Shown here: piece by piece, positions 33,541 through 39,824 of the stretch | How positions within the stretch are numbered: position 1 is the stretch's first letter | How the letters are laid out: each line of letters starts with the position of its first letter | Source: Pseudofrankia coriaricola | GTDB lineage: Bacteria > Actinomycetota > Actinomycetes > Frankiales > Frankiaceae | Assembly: GCF_001854805.1 (NCBI RefSeq) | Contig: NZ_MBLO01000206.1 | Coordinates: 1 to 39,824, forward strand | Direction: 5' to 3' | Length of the DNA: 39,824 nucleotides | Notes under the pieces: generated by a model | Database searches by the model: none | Told to the model about the DNA's origin: nothing | The model's input: only the letters and a program-made list of their open reading frames with translations | Program-made: the position numbers and the translations under genes

Positions 33541-33683
33541 CGGCGGTACCGAAGTGCAGGGTGGGGTTCCTTCCGCTGCGGACGGGGTAACGCGGGTTCG
33601 AATCCCGCCGGGACTTTCGGGTCTCGTCGTCTAGTGGACCAGGACGCCTTGGTCCTCGCCCGATCTGGTTCTCGGTACCGCCG
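33541..33683 (+). ncRNA. Y RNA (YrlA-like) unit 4 with permuted tRNA module and UUCG cap
   Basis: The terminal helix has 12 perfect pairs: CGGCGGTACCGA (33541-33552) with 33672-33683. The T arm is GCGGG-TTCGAAT-CCCGC (33592-33608). Acceptor strand CGGGACT (33609-33615) pairs at seven positions (two wobbles) with GGTCTCG (33620-33626) across a TTCG tetraloop. Then come TC and a tRNA-Glu-like D arm with stem GTCT/GGAC and GG in the loop (33629-33645). The anticodon-stem halves are CGGGG (33583-33587) and CCTTG (33647-33651), five pairs with two wobbles. An extra GCAG/CTGC hairpin lies at about 33556-33579. It ends 42 nt before the Ro gene. Confidence 0.87.
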
Positions 33684-33725
33684 CGGCGAATTCCGGCGTG
33701 GCGTTCCCGTGGGAAAGGGGACACT

Positions 33726-35327
33726 GTGGGAAAGCTCGTGAAGGCCGCCGCGCGGTTCGGCGCCACCGGCCCGGTCCGCACGACCGGCGAGCGCACCGCG
33801 ACCGCCGAGGGCGGCGCCGGCTGGGCGCGTGATGTCAAGAGTGAGCTCTTCACGCTCGCGATCACCAACCTCGTCTCGGAGGACACCATCTACGAGGCCG
33901 GCCGCGACCGGGACAGCCGGTTCGTCAGCCTGCTCTGGGAGGCCGTCGCCCAGGACGCCGCGTGGGTGGCCCGGCTCATCCCCTGGCTGCGCGACGGCGC
34001 GAACCTGCGCACCGCGTCGGTCATCGCCGCGGCCGAGTACGCCCGGGCGCTCGCGGCCCTGCCCGACGCCGCCCGCGCGGCCGCGCCGACCGTCCGCTCG
34101 GTCATCGCGGGCGCGCTGCGACGCGCGGACGAGCCTGGCGAGTTCGCCGCCTACTGGCTCGCCGGGCGCCGTCCCGGCCGCAACAGCCTGCCGGGCGGTG
34201 TGCAGCGCGGTGTCGCCGACGCGGCGACGCGGCTGTTCACCGAGCGCGCGGCGCTGAAGTACGACGGCCACCGGCAGGCGTTCCGCCTCGGCGACGTGGT
34301 GGAGCTCGCCCGGCCGACCCCGTCGGCCCCCTGGCAGGACGACCTGTTCCGCTACCTGCTCGACCGCCGTCACCACGACGACGCCGTCGCGACCGAGAAC
34401 CTTCCGATGCTGCGCGCCCGCGTGGCGCTGGAGGAGATCGCCGCGGCGGACCGTGCCGACACGCTGCGGTCGTGGGGCGCCGACGCGCCGGACCGGCTCG
34501 CGCGAGCCGGGATGACGTGGGAGGCGCTGGCCGGTTGGCTCGGCGGTCCGATGGACGCCACCGCCTGGTCGGCCATGATCCCGTCGATGGGCCTCATGGC
34601 ACAGATCCGCAACCTGCGGAACTTCGACGAGGCCGGGGTCTCGGACGAGGTCGCGGGCCAGGTCGCGGCGCGGCTCGCCGATGCCGAGCAGGTCCGCGCG
34701 TCGCGGATGTTCCCGCTGCGGTTCCTCGCGGCGTACAAGACGGCGCCGTCGGCCCGCTGGGCGTGGCCGCTGGAGCAGGCGGTCAGCCACTCGCTGGCGA
34801 ACGTCCCGTCGCTGCCGGGCCGCACGCTGGTGCTCGTCGACCAGTCCGGCTCGATGGCCGCGCCGCTCTCGGCCCGCTCCGCGCTGACCCGCGCGGAGGC
34901 TGCGGCGCTGTTCGGCTTCGCGGTCGGCCTGCGCGCCGAGAAGGCGGACGTCTACGTCTACGGCGCGGAGGGCGGCTGGAACGACCTGAAGCCGAAGCAC
35001 CAGCGGGTGCGGCTGCCGAAGGGTGGCTCGCTGCTCCCGCTCGTCGACAAGCACGGGCAGGCGGACCTGGGTGGCACGCTGACCTGGACGACGCTGCGGC
35101 ACACCTACGCGGGCCACGCGCGGGTGGTGATCGTGACCGACGAGCAGGCGCACGACAGCCCGGACAACCTGCCCGACGTCCCGATCGTCACGTTCAACGT
35201 GGCCGGCTACCGCGCCGCCCACGTGGCGGCGGCGCCGAACCGGGTGACCGTCGGCGGTCTTTCTGACGCCGGCTTCACCATGCTCGGCCACCTCGACAGC
35301 CGCCGCCGGGGCGACTGGCCGTTCTGA
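33726..35327 (+). CDS. rsr: TROVE-domain/vWA protein, Ro60 (Rsr) homologue
   Basis: 533 residues from a GTG with GGGAAAGGGG upstream. The N-terminal two thirds is the helical-repeat TROVE ring that binds Y RNAs and misfolded RNA ends ('ELFTLAITNLVSEDTIYEAG', 'RDGANLRTASVIAAAEYARA', 'MPSMGLMAQIRNLRNFDEAGV'-type segments). The C-terminal von Willebrand A domain has an intact MIDAS: D372-Q-S374-G-S376, and the TDEQ loop near residue 477. Ro proteins act in RNA quality control and stress survival. With Y RNA they can gate access of exoribonucleases such as PNPase. Four Y RNA-like units lie directly upstream, and no rtcB ligase is nearby. The terminator follows the stop by 14 bp. Confidence 0.95.
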   Translation: MGKLVKAAARFGATGPVRTTGERTATAEGGAGWARDVKSELFTLAITNLVSEDTIYEAGRDRDSRFVSLLWEAVAQDAAWVARLIPWLRDGANLRTASVIAAAEYARALAALPDAARAAAPTVRSVIAGALRRADEPGEFAAYWLAGRRPGRNSLPGGVQRGVADAATRLFTERAALKYDGHRQAFRLGDVVELARPTPSAPWQDDLFRYLLDRRHHDDAVATENLPMLRARVALEEIAAADRADTLRSWGADAPDRLARAGMTWEALAGWLGGPMDATAWSAMIPSMGLMAQIRNLRNFDEAGVSDEVAGQVAARLADAEQVRASRMFPLRFLAAYKTAPSARWAWPLEQAVSHSLANVPSLPGRTLVLVDQSGSMAAPLSARSALTRAEAAALFGFAVGLRAEKADVYVYGAEGGWNDLKPKHQRVRLPKGGSLLPLVDKHGQADLGGTLTWTTLRHTYAGHARVVIVTDEQAHDSPDNLPDVPIVTFNVAGYRAAHVAAAPNRVTVGGLSDAGFTMLGHLDSRRRGDWPF

Positions 35328-35340
35328 CGGCCAGACCCGT

Positions 35341-35384
35341 GCCGGGGCCGGCGCGGCGGATCCGTCCGCCGCGCCGGCCCCGGC
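35341..35384 (+). terminator. Strong hairpin terminator after the Ro gene
   Basis: A perfect 20-bp inverted repeat (35341-35360 with 35365-35384) with the 4-nt loop TCCG begins 14 bp after the Ro stop. It has no T tract. 35385-35600 shows nothing else. Confidence 0.8.
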
Positions 35385-35600
35385 GTCGGCTCCGGCCCAC
35401 CGCCGGTCAGGCTGCCGTGCGTCGCCACGCGAGTGGCTGTGCGGCGGTCGGCTGACGGGCCGGAGTAGCTCGCCGCCTGCCGCTCGATGACCGGGTGGGA
35501 GGCGGGTCCGGCCCGGGCGCAGTCAGCCTGGCCGTTTGAGCATGATTCGCGACCGAACGTGCAGAGACGGACACGTTCGCGAAGCGGTACACCTCAGAGT

Positions 35601-36437
35601 ATGAGCGAAACCTCCGGTGCCGGCACAGGCGACGCCGCGCACGAGCCCACCTCCGACCACGAGCCCGCCTCCGCCCACGACGCCACTGTGCGGCGGTCCT
35701 TCGGCCAGCAGACCCGGCTGTTCAGCGGCGAGACCGCGGTCTTCGCCGCTCCTCAGGCGGCACCGCCGCCGCCGTGGCTCGGCCCGTTACACTCCGACAT
35801 GATCGTTCTCGACCTGGCCTGCGGGGCGGGCCATCTCGCCGAACAGGTCGCCCCACATGTGCGGCAGGTCGTCGGCATCGACCTGACCGGCCCGCTGCTG
35901 CGCCTCGCCGCCGAGCGGCTGGCCGTGGCGGGCATCACGAACGTGCTCCTGCAGGAGGGCAACGCCAGCGCGCTCCCGTTCCTGGACGGCTCCTTCGACC
36001 TGGTTCTGTCCCGGGCGGCGCTGCACCACTTCCCGCGGCCCGGCGCGCCGGTCGCCGAGATGGTCCGGGTGTGCCGGCCGGGCGGGGCTGTGGCGATCTC
36101 CGACATGATCGCGCCCAGCGCCGAGCTGCGCGAGCCGTTCGACGCGCTGCACCGCAAGATGGACCCGTCGCACGCCAGCGCACTGCTCTACCCGGAGCTG
36201 GCGGAACTGCTGCGGTCGGAGCTCGGCGAGCTGGAGCACGACGAGGTCGTGGGCCCCGGGAGCCTTCCCCTCGAACGGATCCTCACCGACGTGGCCGACC
36301 GGGACGCCGTCTACGCCGACCTGCGCGCCGAGCTCGCCGGCGGCTCGCCCACCGGTTTCGGCCCGACCCTCACGGACGGCCAGATCCAGGTCTCCTTCAC
36401 GACCGCGACGTTCAGGGCGACCAAGGCGGCGGCGTAG
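35601..36437 (+). CDS. SAM-dependent class I methyltransferase
   Basis: 278 residues from the ATG at 35601; the frame is open upstream but without a start signal. Motif I is VLDLACGAGHLAEQ, followed by the acidic end of strand 2 in VVGIDLTG. Motif II/III is SFDLVLSRAALHHFPRP and then 'EMVRVCRPGGAVAISD'. This is the UbiE/COQ5 or Methyltransf_11 pattern, so a small-molecule acceptor is likely. The His/Glu/Pro-rich N-terminal 30 residues are probably disordered. A weak ribosome binding site suggests leaderless or low-level translation. No pathway partner is nearby. Confidence 0.9.
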   Translation: MSETSGAGTGDAAHEPTSDHEPASAHDATVRRSFGQQTRLFSGETAVFAAPQAAPPPPWLGPLHSDMIVLDLACGAGHLAEQVAPHVRQVVGIDLTGPLLRLAAERLAVAGITNVLLQEGNASALPFLDGSFDLVLSRAALHHFPRPGAPVAEMVRVCRPGGAVAISDMIAPSAELREPFDALHRKMDPSHASALLYPELAELLRSELGELEHDEVVGPGSLPLERILTDVADRDAVYADLRAELAGGSPTGFGPTLTDGQIQVSFTTATFRATKAAA

Positions 36438-36517
36438 CGGGCGGCCCAGCGGGTCCCGGTGGGCTCAGTCATGTACATGACACTCGACCACTCCGACATT
36501 GATGGATTATCGCTGTC

Positions 36518-36781
36518 GTGGAAGATGATCGTACCTCGGTGCCGGACGAGTTGTTCGAGGCGCTCAGCCGCGCGGACGCGTGGCCGCAGTGGGAGGAGCA
36601 GGCTCCCGAGGTTCGGTCGATGTACATCCGCTGGGTAGCCAAGCCGAGAAGAGCCAGCGAGCGACGCTCGCGAGCTGACGTGACGGCCTACCACGCATTC
36701 CATGGAACACTCGACAAGGCGATCCAGCGGCCGCGCGTGTGGAAGGCCCTGCTCGAGTTCGTCGGGGATGCGGTTTCCTGA
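36518..36781 (+). CDS. YdeI/OmpD-associated-type small protein
   Basis: 87 residues from a GTG. The segment VPDELFEALSRADAW, then 'EVRSMYIRWVAKPRRASERRSRA', resembles the C-terminal helical domain of YdeI/OmpD-associated proteins (ALxxxPxAxxxFxxLxPSxRxxYxxWIxxAKRxETRxxRI). The N-terminal half found in longer members is missing, so it is either a single-domain member or a relic. The YdeI family has been linked to peptide resistance, but the role here is unknown. It lies 80 bp after the methyltransferase gene on the same strand. Confidence 0.65.
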   Translation: MEDDRTSVPDELFEALSRADAWPQWEEQAPEVRSMYIRWVAKPRRASERRSRADVTAYHAFHGTLDKAIQRPRVWKALLEFVGDAVS

Positions 36782-36840
36782 CCGGTGCCCTCGTCCGGCA
36801 CCACGAATGCCGCGGTCCGGCGGGCCGGCGCTCGTCGCGG

Positions 36841-37308
36841 TCAACGAGCGCGGTCGACGCGGGTCGCCCAGCAGCCACGGCTCGCGTTGTGCACGTGGAC
36901 GTGGTCGCACGCCTCCTGGGCGAAGAAGCGATCGAGTGTCGCGGCGAGGTCGGTGCCCGCGATCACGGCCGCGTCGGTCATCATCGCGTCTCCGTCGAAG
37001 GCGCGGACAGACAGTTGCCGGCCGGTGAGCTGCGTCGGGAGGGCGTGCGGGTCCTGCGGGGGATCGCAGGGGGCGCGGTGCAGAAAGATGGGGCTCGCCG
37101 AGCGGTACGGGCTGTCGGCCGTGAACGGGTCGTGCGACACGAGGACCACCTCCTCGCCGAGGGCCGCGTCCCGCAGGCACTGCCGGCACGGGTAGCCCGG
37201 ATAGGCGTCGACGGTGTACACCGGCGCGTCCGGGTTGGTGGCACGCAGCCGGTCGGCCTCGCCGGGATCGATCGGCTGGAGGCGGTAGGCGGTGGTGATC
37301 GTGGTCAT
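36841..37308 (-). CDS. DUF1203 protein
   Basis: 155 residues. It matches the DUF1203 pattern: 'PGYPCRQCLRDAALGEEVVLVSHDPF', 'SASPIFLHRAPC' and a C-terminal 'DHVHVHNASRGCWATRVDRA', where the conserved Cys and His residues could bind a metal. There is no signal peptide. The function of the family is unknown. It is divergent from the phosphotransferase gene, with 194 bp between them. The start is supported by a modest GAGG-like element. Confidence 0.85.
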   Translation of the reverse strand: MTTITTAYRLQPIDPGEADRLRATNPDAPVYTVDAYPGYPCRQCLRDAALGEEVVLVSHDPFTADSPYRSASPIFLHRAPCDPPQDPHALPTQLTGRQLSVRAFDGDAMMTDAAVIAGTDLAATLDRFFAQEACDHVHVHNASRGCWATRVDRAR

Positions 37309-37502
37309 GCCTCGATGATTCGGTCGACGGCCCGGCGTGTCTGGCGGGTTTTCGCCATCTCGCTTCCGAGCGGGTCACGTCACGGTTCCGGTGCCTGCCA
37401 GCCACGGCTACACCGGGGTTACGAGAGTGCGTCCGATCTTGTGGCAGTTCGGTTGGCCGGGTCACAGGGCGTCTTGGCGGTGCGCCGCCCCCACTCGCCA
37501 GG

Positions 37503-38546
37503 ATGGGGTCCATGTGGTTGGCGTCGCCGTTGCCGGTGGGGGAGAGGCTGTGGGCCGAGCTGGGCTCGCCTCGGCGGGCCCGCCGGCTGGGTAGCAGCCC
37601 GCGATCGCGGGTGTGGCGGGTGGAACTGTCCGGCACACCCGTAGTGGTCAAGCAGCTCATCGACGCGCCGGAGGCCACCGAGAGATACGCCCGCGAGGTG
37701 GCCGCGCTGAAGCTCGCGGCCCGCGCTGACCCGCCCGTGGCGCCGATGCTGCTCGGTACCGATCCGGACGAGCGAGTCCTGGTCCTGGAATATCTGGAAC
37801 ATCGGCGCCCGCGCGAGGACTGGGTGGTCGACTACGCCGAAGCGTTGGCCCGGCTGCACGCTTCGACAGGAGCCGAGGACACGGGCGCCCTGCCGGCCTG
37901 GTCCGGCCCGACCCATGACGACGTCGACTCCTTCCTCCGGCTTGCCGAGGCGCTCGGCGTCACCGTGCCCGCCGGAGTTCGCACCGAGCTGGACGACGTC
38001 GTGAACCGTCTGGCCCGCTCGCCGGGCAGTGCCCTGCTGCACGGCGACCCCTGCCCGGGCAATGACATGCACACCAGCGGCGGTGTCAGGTTCATCGATT
38101 TCGAACAGGCGGCGCTGGGCGACGGGCTCATCGAGCTCGCCTACCTGCGCATCGGGTTCCCGACCTGCTGGTGCGTCACCGCCCCGCCGCGGCCATCGCT
38201 AGAAGCGGCGGAGGCCGCCTACCGCGCGGCATGGCGCCAGGAGACCGGTCTCGATCTCTCCGGCGATCTCGTCGACGCGTGTGCCGGCTGGCTGCTACGA
38301 GGCGATGCGCTGGTCGAGCGGGCCCGGCGTGGGACCGCTGACCACCTGGCCAGGATCCCAGGCCGTGACTGGCGTTGGGGCACGGCGACGGCCCGCCAGC
38401 GGCTCACCCATCGCCTCGGAGTCCTCAGCCAGTTGGCCGCTCACGGTGGCGAGCTGGAAGGACTGGGACAGCTCGCCGCGACCATGCGCGACACCATCCT
38501 CACTCGCTGGCCCGCGCTGCGACCGCTGCCCACGCGACGACCATGA
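37503..38546 (+). CDS. Aminoglycoside phosphotransferase-fold small-molecule kinase
   Basis: 347 residues from 37503; an ATG at 37512 with GGATGGGG before it may be the true start. It has the kinase-like APH fold: a nucleotide-loop lysine in VVVKQLI, catalytic loop HGDPCPGND (H180-D188, with D182 and N187 as the expected base and metal ligand) and metal-binding DFE at 199-201. The family phosphorylates aminoglycosides, choline, homoserine, sugars and others. The 'Cys-Pro-Gly-Asn' variant is more like the choline/ethanolamine kinase and APH group. Sequence alone does not show antibiotic resistance. It is transcribed alone. Confidence 0.85.
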   Translation: MGSMWLASPLPVGERLWAELGSPRRARRLGSSPRSRVWRVELSGTPVVVKQLIDAPEATERYAREVAALKLAARADPPVAPMLLGTDPDERVLVLEYLEHRRPREDWVVDYAEALARLHASTGAEDTGALPAWSGPTHDDVDSFLRLAEALGVTVPAGVRTELDDVVNRLARSPGSALLHGDPCPGNDMHTSGGVRFIDFEQAALGDGLIELAYLRIGFPTCWCVTAPPRPSLEAAEAAYRAAWRQETGLDLSGDLVDACAGWLLRGDALVERARRGTADHLARIPGRDWRWGTATARQRLTHRLGVLSQLAAHGGELEGLGQLAATMRDTILTRWPALRPLPTRRP

Positions 38547-38625
38547 CGTGGCTGCCGGCTCGGCGGCGAGATAACGGGCGGAGGGGAGCGCCGGAGCGAT
38601 CCGTCGTCTCCCGTACCCACGACCG

Positions 38626-39003
38626 TCAGTCCTCGCCGGAGAACCGCTCCCAGGCCGCCTGCTTGGACACGCCGAGCGCCGCTCCGATCCGGGTCCAGCT
38701 GATTCCCCGGCCGCGTAGGACGTCCACGTAGTCATGGACGGCGGCATCGGCGTGGGCCACAACCGCCTGAACCTTGGCCAGGCCGGCCAGCAGGTCGTCG
38801 TCCGGCCGCTCGTCCCACGCGCCGAACGCGGGCGCGGGTTCGTCGGCGATGATCGTGTTGCACAGGTCCACACACTCGTTGCAGATGTAGACACCTGGGC
38901 CGGCCACCAGCTTGGTCACCACGGCCTTGTCCTTGCCGCAGAACGAGCAGCACAACTTCTCCAGCCGGCCCTCGCCTGGCACCGGGGTCCGTGTAGTCGC
39001 CAT
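38626..39003 (-). CDS. Free-standing ClpX-type zinc finger protein with helix-turn-helix
   Basis: 125 residues. Residues 15-55 match the C4 zinc-binding domain of ClpX: C19-x2-C22 and C41-x2-C44 in '[20 protein letters not shown]' and '[10 protein letters not shown]'. No AAA+ module follows. Instead residues 80-122 form a helix-turn-helix-like end ([26 protein letters not shown]), typical of small actinobacterial DNA-binding domains. In ClpX the finger dimerises and recruits substrates and adaptors, so this protein may use it as a docking or dimer module for a regulator. It lies convergent to the phosphotransferase gene. Confidence 0.9.
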   Translation of the reverse strand: MATTRTPVPGEGRLEKLCCSFCGKDKAVVTKLVAGPGVYICNECVDLCNTIIADEPAPAFGAWDERPDDDLLAGLAKVQAVVAHADAAVHDYVDVLRGRGISWTRIGAALGVSKQAAWERFSGED

Positions 39004-39114
39004 GGCGTCAGGCTAATCTTGACGGCCAGCATCGTCAAGGTTGCCCTGACGGACCCGAACCGCCGCCGCGTCGCCCGACAACCGCTTCGCGGAGGATGTT
39101 CCGCAAACGAGATC

Positions 39115-39249
39115 ATGACTTGGACAATGGCCCTGGCAGCCGGCCTCGGCGGCAGCGTCATGGCCGACATGAGGCCGTCGCGGGCCGCGATCACGCTGCT
39201 GAACTACCACCTCGACCAGCTCATCCGCCCCGGGCCGCCCGCGTCCTGA
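39115..39249 (+). CDS. Small uncharacterised open reading frame
   Basis: 44 residues from an ATG, ending in LLNYHLDQLIRP. Nearly every codon ends in G or C, as in the real genes here, which is more than a random frame needs to show. There is no close ribosome binding site. No family recognised. It may be a fragment. The rest of 39004-39298 shows nothing. Confidence 0.3.
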   Translation: MTWTMALAAGLGGSVMADMRPSRAAITLLNYHLDQLIRPGPPAS

Positions 39250-39298
39250 GATCCGGAACCGAAGCCGAGCTCTCCATCGCCGGCGTCAGGAGTCGGTT

Positions 39299-39824
39299 TC
39301 AGGAGCCGACTGTGAGGAGGGTCTTGCCGACGGTGGCGCGGGCGGCGATGGCCGCGTGCGCGGCCGCGGCCTCCTCCAGGGGGAAACGCTGGCCGATCAG
39401 CGGGCGCAGCCGGCCGGCCGCGGCCGCGGCGAGCGCCGACCGGAGGTGGCGGTGGTTGTCCCGCGGGCCCGGCCGGTCGCGGACGACCGTGATGCCCCGC
39501 GCCGCGGCCGCCTCGTCGGGGACGCTTGCCCAGGAGCCGCTGGTCAACCCGTAGGAGATCATCCGGCCGCCGGGGACGAGCAGGTCGACGGCCGCGCGGC
39601 CGACCTCGCCGCCGACGCCGTCGAGGAGGACGTCGACGCCGCCGGTCTCGGCCCGGACCTGGTCCGGCCAGGCGGGGTCGAGGTAGTCGACACCGACCTG
39701 GGCGCCCAGCTCGCGGGCGAGCGCCACCTTGCGGGCGCCGCCCGCCGCGGCGACGACGGTCGCGCCGGCGGCGCGGGCGAGCTGGACGAGCATCGAGCCG
39801 ACCCCACCGGCGGCGCCGTCGACG
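39299..39824 (-). CDS. Quinone oxidoreductase/zinc-binding dehydrogenase, C-terminal part (partial)
   Basis: The frame is open to the window end, and 175 residues are visible. They begin in the NADPH-binding glycine loop AAGGVGSM, followed by 'LARAAGATVVAAAGG..K..LA.ELGA', 'VDVLLDGVGG' and 'GGRMISYGLTSG', and end with 'FPLEEAAAAHAAIAARATVGKTLL'. This is the medium-chain reductase pattern of the quinone oxidoreductase (QOR) group, which reduces quinones or enones with NADPH and lacks catalytic zinc. The N-terminal catalytic domain lies beyond 39824. Confidence 0.88.
   Translation of the reverse strand, partial: VDGAAGGVGSMLVQLARAAGATVVAAAGGARKVALARELGAQVGVDYLDPAWPDQVRAETGGVDVLLDGVGGEVGRAAVDLLVPGGRMISYGLTSGSWASVPDEAAAARGITVVRDRPGPRDNHRHLRSALAAAAAGRLRPLIGQRFPLEEAAAAHAAIAARATVGKTLLTVGS

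Noticed and set aside
33587-33650. A tRNA-Glu gene suggested by the GTCTAGTGG D arm
   Set aside because: Same reason: the T arm lies 5' of the D arm and there is no anticodon loop between them.

Overview
The window is very GC-rich, with G or C at almost every third codon position, and nearly all of it codes. A mycothiol-dependent formaldehyde dehydrogenase gene, a septum-formation-type membrane protein and leaderless or GTG-rich gene starts point to an actinomycete. The gene mix would suit a Frankia-like genus, but that assignment is inference.

Layout. 1-300 is the tail of an ABC ATPase. 447-8622 is a candidate conflict or signalling locus: a TPR protein with eight N-terminal cysteines and a Ser/Thr kinase-TPR-WD40 protein on the minus strand, opposite an EAD1-KAP P-loop NTPase on the plus strand, with an ABC-ATPase fragment in the divergent region. 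8731-12269 holds metabolic genes: a Gfo/Idh/MocA oxidoreductase, an alpha/beta hydrolase and a cytochrome P450. 12296-18667 is a sulfur-scavenging region. It has a lipoprotein/AtsK-like dioxygenase/permease/ATPase operon with 1-4 nt gene overlaps, plus a TetR regulator and a second AtsK-like gene. That second gene carries the operon's promoter element and a remnant of the operon's binding-protein gene, so it is a duplicate with an internal deletion. 19058-21000 is the mscR/metallo-beta-lactamase pair. 21186-25419 holds a MazG-like small protein, a fused ABC exporter and an amidase. 26108-30214 holds a TylF-type methyltransferase, an AraC regulator divergent from a DUF1772 membrane protein, and a septum-formation-type protein, with a broken copy of the last family behind araC.

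The most notable stretch is 33148-35384. After a RecD2-type helicase (30763-33105) and immediately before a Ro60/TROVE homologue (33726-35327) lie four tandem RNA units. Each is closed by a terminal helix carrying the near-invariant strands CCGAAGTG (5') and CTGGTTCTCGG (3'). The closing base pairs differ between units but stay complementary. Units 2, 3 and 4 each contain a circularly permuted tRNA fold in the order half anticodon stem, T arm, acceptor hairpin, D arm, half anticodon stem. That is the architecture of bacterial Y RNAs (YrlA). Unit 1 is a short version without the tRNA module. I read this as a four-member Y RNA array cotranscribed with, or driving expression into, its Ro protein gene.

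The right end (35601-39824) holds a class I methyltransferase, a YdeI-type small protein, a DUF1203 protein, an aminoglycoside-phosphotransferase-fold kinase, a free-standing ClpX-type zinc finger/HTH protein and the C-terminal part of a quinone oxidoreductase. I saw no CRISPR array, rRNA, canonical tRNA gene or intact transposase.
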